Positions 37,487-45,206 of a DNA stretch of 64,000 bases are shown here, one piece after another. Each line of letters begins with the position of its first letter. Positions within the stretch are counted from its first letter, which is position 1. Below the pieces are notes generated by a model. It worked only from the letters and a program-made list of their open reading frames with translations, was not told where the DNA came from and searched no databases. Origin of the DNA: Pyrenochaeta sp. MPI-SDFR-AT-0127 (Eukaryota > Ascomycota > Dothideomycetes > Pleosporales > Cucurbitariaceae); the NCBI GenBank assembly GCA_020747015.1, contig JAGTJM010000022.1:248001-312000 (forward strand), in the 5' to 3' direction. Position numbers and translations under genes: made by a program.

Positions 37487-38068
37487 GATTAAGTATCTTC
37501 AATTATGTTGCGTGTTGAATTGGTAGAATATTTCTTGTATAAAGTATGCCTGCCGAGAATGGCCATTCCTCCCGGAAATCATGCAGATAGATATATTCCA
37601 CATAAGGGCGCATCACCACCTAGAATGCCTCCAAAAATGCGATATCAGCATTTTGATCGCGCCCATAGATAGGTGCCTACGGCCCACCAGCATGTAGCAA
37701 AACGTGCCCGAGAACTAGCCAGGCCTAGCGAAAGGTGGCGTTTTCGTGATCTGCAGCTGGTTGGTGGTGGCTTTGTGGGGGAACCACTTGGTCGGATGTA
37801 GTAAGCGCACCCCAGATAACAACCTCGCGCCGTCGCCGGCCGAAGGCCCGTTGCATAGAGCCCCTCGGCTAGCTCTGATACTGCAGCATTTGTCTGTTAC
37901 AGCTGAGATTTTGAAGTACGCTTGTTCCTTTCTTTTTCATACCTACTGCGCCAATCTATGTCTCTGGTCTTCTCTTCTTTCTCAAACTAACTTGGAATAC
38001 CTTCGAGTCATACAGCCTCTATCCACTTTCTAGACTTGTGGTTTTTGAATTCGTTACTTCCTGGCAAC
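37487..38068. promoter_or_regulatory. Divergent promoter of permease and fusion hydrolase with GATA-type motifs
   Basis: Bidirectional spacer between two start codons. HGATAR-type motifs, the consensus for AreA/NIT2 nitrogen regulators, occur at 37585-37590 (AGATAG), 37667-37672 (AGATAG) and 37814-37819 (AGATAA). A palindromic CCGGCCG lies at 37836-37842 and could suit a Zn2Cys6 dimer. GATA motifs are short and occur by chance, so this is suggestive only. The hydrolase-proximal ~140 bp is also conserved in the relic copy at 48.44 kb. Confidence 0.5.
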
Positions 38069-40267
38069 ATGGCCAGTACGTTGCCCGTTTCTCCAATGCT
38101 CTCATTTGAGGCGAAACCATATGCATTCTCCTTTCCTCTCCATAAGACTGCTATTCTGATTATCGACATGCAACGGGATTTCCTCCTTGAGAAAGGCTTT
38201 GGTGAAATACAAGGTGGTAACCTTGAAGCTGTCCAGGCTTCGATTGCTCCGACAAAGAAACTTCTTGAAGCTGGACGAGCCGCAGCCATGACTATTGTTC
38301 ATACTCGCGAAGGCCACAAACCAGATCTTTCGGACTGCCCCTCGTCAAAATTATTCCGGCAATCTGCTGCACCCAACAACACGCAACACAAGCTCGTAAT
38401 CGGAGACAAGGGAGAACTCGGCCGATTGTTGACCCGTGGCGAATACGGCCACGACATTGTGGACGAATTGAAACCGTTGCCTGGAGAAGTGATTATTGAC
38501 AAACCTGGCAAAGGCTCATTTTGGAATACTACAATTTTTCATCAGTTGAAAGCGAGAGCTATCACTCATCTCATCGTGTCGGGGGTAACGACAGAATGCT
38601 GCTTCGCTACCACGATTCGGGAAGCGAACGATCGCGGCTTTGAGTGCTGTGGCATCGAGGAAGCAACGAGCGGCTACAACGATGTTTGTTTTAAGAAGTC
38701 GACACTAGACATGATACATTGGTCACAGGGCTTGTTTGGTTTTACTGGCAGATTGCAGCCACTTTTGGACGCCCTAGCCCCATTATCTAGCAAGAGACAC
38801 GATGCTGATTCGACACCACCGCAAACGCCGCCTGCCTTTGATGGAGACTTGGCCATACCGGCTTTGCAAAGAGCCTACAAGAACGGTCTCTCCCCAGTAG
38901 TTGTGGTTGATGCTCTTTACGATAAGATTGAAGCATATAAAAAGGTTGACCCTGCTGTGTGGATACACCTGGAGACCAGAGAAAACGCTCTTAACGCCTC
39001 AAGGAAGCTAGCAGCGAGATTTCCTGATCGAAATATGCTCCCTCCACTCTTCGGTATTCCCTTCTCAGTCAAAGACTCCATTGATATCGCTGGCCTACCA
39101 ACAACAACCGCTTGCCCACCACTGGCACATGTGCCCTCTGCTTCTGCCATAGTGTATGAAAAAGTCATTGAGGAAGGTGCTCTATTCATTGGCAAAACCA
39201 ATCTAGATCAGCTTGCGACTGGCCTTGTAGGATGTCGCAGTCCCTACGGTATCACCCATTCTGTTTATCACAACGACTACATAAGCGGGGGTTCAAGTAG
39301 TGGCAGTGCAGTCTCTGTCGGTGCAAACCTGGTGTCTTTCTCACTAGCGACGGACACAGCTGGATCAGGTCGTGTACCAGCTGGATTCAACGGTATCGTT
39401 GGGTACAAGCCCACACGGGGTACAATATCGTTCCGCGGCGTGACACCAGCCTGTCTCTCTTTGGATTGCATTGCGCTTTCAACAAAGACTGTATCCGACG
39501 CTCGTAAGATTTGGCAGATTCTCGAGAGCTATGACTCGCTTGATCCCTATGCAAAACCTGTGATAGCTTTCGAGCGACACATCAACAGCATTGGTGCACA
39601 TTCACGAGTATTCAAATTCGGTATCCCACCCTCTGAAGCCATGTCCATCTGCTCACATCCAAATCGCCGCCTGTTTAATGAATCAATATCTAGACTCCAG
39701 AAACTCGGTGGTATTCTAACTCCCATCGATTGGACTCCGTTCCAGAAGGCCGGTCAACTACTCTACGACGGCACATTTGTGTCTGAACGTCTCGCTTCCC
39801 TTCCCGATGACTTTATGGAGAATAATCGTTCCGCATTACATCCCGTGATTGCACAGCTCATGGACGCAGTCGTCGATCGTAAAAGCTCGGCCGTGGCTGC
39901 CTACCGGGACCTCCAAGCTAAAGCAACTTATACGAGACAAGCAGAGCAAGTCTTCGCATACTCCGCAGCTGGGGTCGATGTCATAGTTGTTCCTACCACC
40001 CCAACGCATTGGAGGATAGACGAAGTGCTTTCTGACCCTATTCAGAAGAACAGTGTGTTGGGTGAATTTACGCATTTCGGCAACGTTTTGGATCTATGTG
40101 CTGTTGCCGTGCCCGCTGGTACATATCCAATCTCTGAGCTAAGTGGCAAAGAGGGAGATGGCGTGCTGCCTTTTAGTATCACGTTTCTAAGTGGGTCGCG
40201 CCTTGATGCTGAGATGCTTGAAATTGCAAGGAGATTTGAAGAGAATATGAGAGCAGAGGTCAGGTAG
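38069..40267 (+). CDS. Fusion enzyme: isochorismatase-type cysteine hydrolase (biuret/ureido amidohydrolase-like) + allophanate hydrolase
   Basis: A single exon of 732 aa. Residues ~20-235 form an isochorismatase-fold cysteine hydrolase: ILIIDMQRDF (D33), IIDKPGKGSFW (probable K145) and VSGVTTECCFATTIREANDR (nucleophile probably C178). This is the pattern of biuret, triuret and ureidoacrylate amidohydrolases. Residues ~270-732 form an amidase-signature domain of allophanate hydrolase type: FSVKDSID (K335), GGSSSGSA (cis-Ser S409) and DTAGSGRVPAGFNGIVGYKP (nucleophile S433). The spacing of 74 and 24 residues is as in AtzF-type allophanate hydrolases. The C-terminal domain of full-length allophanate hydrolases is missing. 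Inferred chemistry: the first domain releases ammonia from biuret or a similar compound to give allophanate or another carbamoyl product, and the second hydrolyses it. The start is the first ATG; an upstream TTG extends the frame. The real substrate is unknown. Confidence 0.88.
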   Translation: MASTLPVSPMLSFEAKPYAFSFPLHKTAILIIDMQRDFLLEKGFGEIQGGNLEAVQASIAPTKKLLEAGRAAAMTIVHTREGHKPDLSDCPSSKLFRQSAAPNNTQHKLVIGDKGELGRLLTRGEYGHDIVDELKPLPGEVIIDKPGKGSFWNTTIFHQLKARAITHLIVSGVTTECCFATTIREANDRGFECCGIEEATSGYNDVCFKKSTLDMIHWSQGLFGFTGRLQPLLDALAPLSSKRHDADSTPPQTPPAFDGDLAIPALQRAYKNGLSPVVVVDALYDKIEAYKKVDPAVWIHLETRENALNASRKLAARFPDRNMLPPLFGIPFSVKDSIDIAGLPTTTACPPLAHVPSASAIVYEKVIEEGALFIGKTNLDQLATGLVGCRSPYGITHSVYHNDYISGGSSSGSAVSVGANLVSFSLATDTAGSGRVPAGFNGIVGYKPTRGTISFRGVTPACLSLDCIALSTKTVSDARKIWQILESYDSLDPYAKPVIAFERHINSIGAHSRVFKFGIPPSEAMSICSHPNRRLFNESISRLQKLGGILTPIDWTPFQKAGQLLYDGTFVSERLASLPDDFMENNRSALHPVIAQLMDAVVDRKSSAVAAYRDLQAKATYTRQAEQVFAYSAAGVDVIVVPTTPTHWRIDEVLSDPIQKNSVLGEFTHFGNVLDLCAVAVPAGTYPISELSGKEGDGVLPFSITFLSGSRLDAEMLEIARRFEENMRAEVR

Positions 40268-40526
40268 TATGATTTATTGAACTGTATGTTATATCATTTT
40301 CAACTTTTTTGTTTTCATATATCAGCACTATCATAATAATATCATGGTAAAATGGCCAGATCAGATTCCTCTTCATTTCTGCGCCTTGCGATTGGTGATA
40401 CATTTGCCCCTCAACTTAGTCCTCCTACCATGAACATACACCCATGAACACGGCTCGTGATGATGTCCCGGAAAATCTTCAACCAGCTGCGAGGGCCGAC
40501 AATAAGTTTCTTGAATTTATTTAGAA

Positions 40527-41250
40527 CTAGTACTCCACGTCATATAAGTCATTCCAGAAGAGGATATCGTTCAGCATCTCCTCTGGAAGGTTAAGTGAAA
40601 CGAAATTCTCACGCTTTGGAGTTCGTATCTGGACGTGAATATTCGCTGCAGTTTTCCAGCCAAAGAATCCAGCCATCTCCCAGTCGATAAGACCAACAAT
40701 CCTATCGTTATCAACAATGCAGTTGGACAACGAAATATCATTGTGCATGAAGCTAAAGTCGTCGTCTTTGTTGTCCGCTGCGAAGATAACATCTCTCTCA
40801 AGCTCCTGAATACCACGATGTTCAAAGGGATCTGGATCCGTAACGACGTAAGACCGGCGACTGATCTCAGCTGGTGAAATTGTTGTGCACAGTTTCCGTA
40901 GAACCTCTCGTATCTGTTGTTTGAAGGAAGTTTTCTGAGATTGGGAGACGTACTGCCAGGCTATGTTGAGGCCAACTTCAGGGATTCTTTCTTGTACAAA
41001 TACATCACGACCGTTGACCTGCCCACGACAATTTTAGCAATGTACTCAACCGACACATAATTCTATTGGATCCCATGCATTTCTTCAGCACTGTAGACCA
41101 GTATTCTAATGAGTCCGGCGTGGTGCAATTAATGTGCTTTTCGTCAGGTGTAAAATCGGTTGGGCGGGGAAAGTATCTGCCATAGAAGGGCACATCCGCA
41201 TACCAATCTGTTGGCGATATTTTTTCAGGGTTGGTTTCGTATGGGTTCAT
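40527..41250 (-). pseudogene. Aminoglycoside-phosphotransferase (APH)-like kinase fragment, probably broken
   Basis: The distal part is open from about 41016 down to 40527 and holds the catalytic HNDISLSN loop and a DFG-equivalent IDWEMAGF, the hallmarks of APH/choline-kinase-fold phosphotransferases. The 5' part starts at 41250 (MNPYETNPEKISPTDWYADV), then loses frame: a family-like VEYIAKIVVG appears in another frame near 41035-41065, after a stop. Skipping 72 nt (GTGCTG...GGGCAG) would join the two frames, but it would also remove that segment and leave no ATP-binding N-lobe. I therefore favour a decayed gene over a working spliced one. It lies between the intact and relic modules and may have come with the rearrangement. 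Confidence 0.55.
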
Positions 41251-41427
41251 TGTTTGTGTATTCTCAAGTTGATTGGTAGTGTGAAATGCTGCTAGGATAG
41301 AAAACGGCAGACGGCATAGATTGCCGGCTTGGAGGCACAGTCATATGTAAAAGAAAGCAGAGTTACACAATCATGATCTCCTACCTAGCGAAAGCCGTAA
41401 GCGAGGTCCGGATTAGGCGAAAGCTGT

Positions 41428-41640
41428 CGATGGGTGCGCTTCTGTGTCACAAAAAACACATCATACAAACCCAGGAAACCAGTATGGACTATTCGAAAGT
41501 AGAATATCAACCTAACCATGGCATACACCAAGTGTTCCGATTTCGTTGAGATTCGAGATGTTATCTTGGTGATGCTCTGTTCCTACAAGTATTGTTCAAC
41601 TATACTACTAACAGCAACGCATATAAAGCACACTGAGCAA
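41428..41640 (-). pseudogene. Relic fragment of a second Zn2Cys6 regulator copy (exon-2 part) plus spacer piece
   Basis: 41428-41587 aligns by eye with 33741-33907 of the intact regulator. Matches include CGATGGGTGCGCT, TGGACTAT then AAAGTA, and ATCTTGGTGAT then CTGTGTTCCT, with substitutions and small indels that break the frame. 41588-41640 then switches to similarity with 35342-35392, the spacer 3' of the permease. The junction shows deletion or recombination. The remaining ~480 bp to the HET gene has no recognised homology. Non-functional. Confidence 0.7.
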
Positions 41641-42121
41641 TGTCATAAAAACTGCGACACAGCTTGATCAAATTTATTTCAGTATACAATGGCGAATCTA
41701 CTGGTGTCTATTGCAGTACAATTGCTGTGGGGAACGAAAGATTGAGCTAGCAGATGGCTTTTTAAGTGGTATGCGGCTGAAGCTTCAGCCTTGTTTCTTG
41801 CTCCAAGCTTTGTGATTCGAGATTAGGTTCTTTCAGGTAAAGTGAGCTATATGTTCTTATGGCAATACTATTTCCATGCGAATTAACTAGTAATTGTACT
41901 AGCTGGGCGTAATTCGTACGCATGAAAGCATTCCAGAAATTCGTCAAGAAGAATAAGAAGGAATGCCTGGAGGCCTAAGGCCTAGCTACATGTAACCAAG
42001 CTGAATGCCGCAAAGTCATCTCTGACCCCGCTTCAGCTTTTGAGATTGATTCCAGCCTGAGCCACTAGTGGTATCTCCATCGTGCCAACAACCAGGTTGC
42101 CAACCTGTCGTGTAACCCACC

Positions 42122-44314
42122 ATGGTACTGTATCAATATCAACCACTTGATTCAACTCTTGAAGAGATACGTATCCTCCATTTATATCCTGGTGATCGCG
42201 ACGACCCCATCCGCATCTCCATATCGCATGTTCCATTTCAGCCTTCGGAATATAAAGAGTCCCTATGCCTCCCTGCACAAAGCGTGCAGGATGACTTGCC
42301 AGATACATGGTCTCTCTATATAACATTGGAGGGTAGGGCAGTTTTTCTTTGCGAACCAGATGAAGGAGAAGCTTACACGTCTTGGGTGTCTCCCAATTCG
42401 TCTATCAACCATTCGCAGCACAGAGATGTAGAGGCTACCATAACCTTAGGCCCAAATTTTGAAGCTGTCTCTTACACATGGGGCTCTGTAGATGTTCTGG
42501 TTGACGTTCAAGTTGTGAACGCTCAAATTCCCTCTAGACCTACTGAAACAATCAAAGTAGGCCCTAACCTACATGAGATGCTAGGCCATCTGCGACAACA
42601 AGAGACTAGTCGTGCTCTATGGGTCGATGCAATCTGTATCAATCAGGATGACCTAGTTGAGAGGAGTGAACAGGTCAAGGGAATGCGTAACATCTTCACG
42701 TTCGCTCGCCGTGTCATATTGTGGCTTGGAGAAAGTGGGGCGGATTCTGCATTGGCGCTTCAAACCTTGGAATACATCGGAAAACAACTCGAATATACAC
42801 AAACTGGTTACTATATGCCATCACCGCACTGTACAGAAAAGGGTTGGTGGAACCCGAGATATCGGATTACTCTTGATGCCGATGCCTGGACTGCTATTGC
42901 GCATCTCATCCAGCGCCCGTACTTTGAACGATTATGGATCATGCAAGAAATACAGCTTGCAAATCAACATTCTATAGTGCGATGCGGGGATGTCGAAACC
43001 CTCTGGTACTATGTCCGCAGAGCTTTGTTGAAGTGCAAATACGACACACCGGGGTTACCTCAATTCTCATCAACAATCTTGCAAACCAAAATGGAACATG
43101 TGTACCACTTGTCGAATGATTTGAAAGCACTTGATCTCGACAGGTTGTTTTATATGGCCTCAAAATGCAAGTGCGCCGATCCCAGAGATAAAGTCTTTGC
43201 AATACTTGGCTTAGTCCCTCCACCCTTTTCGCAGCGCATAGAACCACATTATTCTCTACCAGTAGAGGACGTGTATGCACAGGCGCTTGAGACATACATC
43301 AAAGTCACTCAACGCCTAAGTCTTCTGGGTGCTATGGGAAAGGGGGAACCAGAAAACCGTTTACCTTCCTGGGCTCCTAATCTTAGCCAATTGGAGCATG
43401 AGCGTCTTACTTCGTACTATAACTTCGCAAGTGGCCTCTCAGCGGCGCATGCAACATTCAATTTACCGGATGAGCTCCATGTTAGTGGTGTTCTCCTTGA
43501 TGAGGTGGAGGTCGTCAGTCCAATTATAACGGATAATCTCAAGGCCACTTACCAGACAGCCCAGGAGCTTCGCTCAGGCGAAACAGGCCAACTTCAATAT
43601 CGTACCAGTGCAGACTTTCTCGATGCCTGTATGTGGGTCCTGACTTTGGGTGACCTGCGTGATCGATGGATGGATCTCGATCTTGTACCAGGCCTTCAAG
43701 AGGCGCAAGCGCTCTTTCATGACTTCCATGACAGGAAAGATGCAGAGTTCCCTGAAGTATACAAAGTATGGAGCCAATTACTACTGACACACCTGGCGTC
43801 AGAAAGATTCTTCATTACAAACAGTGGATATCTTGGCCGTGGCCCTGCGGTTGCCCAACCCAACGATAAACTTTGCGTTTTGTTAGGCTACAACTATCCA
43901 GTATTGCTTCGGCCAACGGACCCAAATGGTCGCTTAGTGGAAAAGTACAGGGTCGTGGGGCCGACTTATGTGCACGGGCTCATGGAAGGCCAGGCAATCC
44001 TTGGACCCATACCTGCACCCTGGAAGATGGTCATCCGAAACCCGGAGAAGTTACAGACATCATACTCTGCAGTTGCTGTCGATCCAAGTTTCTACAATCC
44101 TGATACTGGAGAAGGAACTCGACAAGACCCAAGACTTGGTGCCCTTTCACACGAATGGGAACAGGCCCACAAGGTTGACGAGTCTCGCATTGGGGTTTTT
44201 GTCCAATATCACAGAAATACAAACACAGGAGAAATGATAAATTCTGATCCGCGACTTCTTCCAGAGGCTCTCAAATCTCGCGGTATTCCTTTGCAGACGA
44301 TCATACTAGTTTAA
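42122..44314 (+). CDS. HET-domain (heterokaryon incompatibility) protein
   Basis: A single exon of 730 aa with an ATG start. The HET domain spans about residues 114-275, with its three landmark blocks: FEAVSYTWGS, ALWVDAICINQDDLVERSEQ and RPYFERLWIMQEI. HET proteins trigger cell death or allorecognition when incompatible hyphae fuse; in other contexts they act as fungal innate-immunity effectors. No NACHT, WD40 or ankyrin repeats follow. The C-terminal ~450 residues are of the het-6/TOL-like type, with no recognised motif. The N-terminal ~110 residues before the HET core form an unusual extension. The gene lies between two relic pieces of the second regulator copy, which suggests insertion or recombination there. 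HET genes evolve fast and cluster in accessory DNA. Confidence 0.9.
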   Translation: MVLYQYQPLDSTLEEIRILHLYPGDRDDPIRISISHVPFQPSEYKESLCLPAQSVQDDLPDTWSLYITLEGRAVFLCEPDEGEAYTSWVSPNSSINHSQHRDVEATITLGPNFEAVSYTWGSVDVLVDVQVVNAQIPSRPTETIKVGPNLHEMLGHLRQQETSRALWVDAICINQDDLVERSEQVKGMRNIFTFARRVILWLGESGADSALALQTLEYIGKQLEYTQTGYYMPSPHCTEKGWWNPRYRITLDADAWTAIAHLIQRPYFERLWIMQEIQLANQHSIVRCGDVETLWYYVRRALLKCKYDTPGLPQFSSTILQTKMEHVYHLSNDLKALDLDRLFYMASKCKCADPRDKVFAILGLVPPPFSQRIEPHYSLPVEDVYAQALETYIKVTQRLSLLGAMGKGEPENRLPSWAPNLSQLEHERLTSYYNFASGLSAAHATFNLPDELHVSGVLLDEVEVVSPIITDNLKATYQTAQELRSGETGQLQYRTSADFLDACMWVLTLGDLRDRWMDLDLVPGLQEAQALFHDFHDRKDAEFPEVYKVWSQLLLTHLASERFFITNSGYLGRGPAVAQPNDKLCVLLGYNYPVLLRPTDPNGRLVEKYRVVGPTYVHGLMEGQAILGPIPAPWKMVIRNPEKLQTSYSAVAVDPSFYNPDTGEGTRQDPRLGALSHEWEQAHKVDESRIGVFVQYHRNTNTGEMINSDPRLLPEALKSRGIPLQTIILV

Positions 44315-44461
44315 GCCCCACAACCATACATTCTTCAGCATGTGTGGTCTGGTAGTGAAGACGAATTTACAAACTTCCCCAGCGACTACAGCAAGATATC
44401 AGAAGAGCTACCTTGTTTTGGTCACTGAAATCTTGGATGACTGAGGGCATATTAATAGACG

Positions 44462-44640
44462 ATACAATGGGCGACGATCTTCCAATTTTGCACCATTCGA
44501 TGTCTCAGGTACTGCGGACAAGAACTCACGGTGGTCAAAGAGTAGGGGCGGATTGAAGCTCATTGCCGAAAGTTTGCTAAATATCAATGTCTACATGCTA
44601 AGCTCGAAAGAGACATTGCTAAAGTGCAATTCTTGCTAGA
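44462..44640 (-). pseudogene. Relic fragment of the second Zn2Cys6 regulator copy (5' end and upstream)
   Basis: Aligns by eye with 34553-34735 around the intact regulator start. Shared stretches include CAATTTTG then CCATT, TGTCTCAG, GTAGGGGCGGA, CAATGTCT and AGACATTGCT. The start-codon complement (TCATTG) survives, but the zinc-cluster codons further in are gone. The rest to 45206 holds no recognised gene. A ~50-codon open stretch on the minus strand ending at 44998 is unassigned. Confidence 0.7.
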
Positions 44641-45206
44641 AGGATCTAACATGGATAGATGTAGACTCCAAAAATATCAGATTTCTTCGAGTAGGTTTCA
44701 AAATTGTGCAGAATTTTTGGGTCGATTTCTCAAGCGAGCAAAGAATCTTACTACGAAACTTGTGTTTAGCTATAGGAAAGCGTTTGCTGTAACGGCTTCC
44801 AGACTACACAAGAACGTGCTCCAGTTCACCAAGTAATCTGCGCTCTCTAAATACCGATGCGCGTTAGCCGAGCTTCTAATGTATTCTCCAATTAGATAGT
44901 ATTGAACAGGTCTGATACAGGGGGTCGATTTGGTTAGAGTGTATATGTCTACGCAATACTGTGTATGTTCTCTGTTTAATCAACTTTGGCTATTAGATCA
45001 GTAGGCTTCAGGTTCGCCCAGAAAGATACAATAACGATCCTTTGTGCGTTGCTTGCACTCTTCGAGACGTTCTTGATAGCCGTCACACCGTGAGCGGCCG
45101 ACGATCAATCCCAACTTCAGAACAATTTTGCAACAGGGCGAAAGATGCTACGTCGCGAAGCGGAAATCAAGCCTACAGGATTCGTTAGTCCAAAGGTTTT
45201 AAAGTG

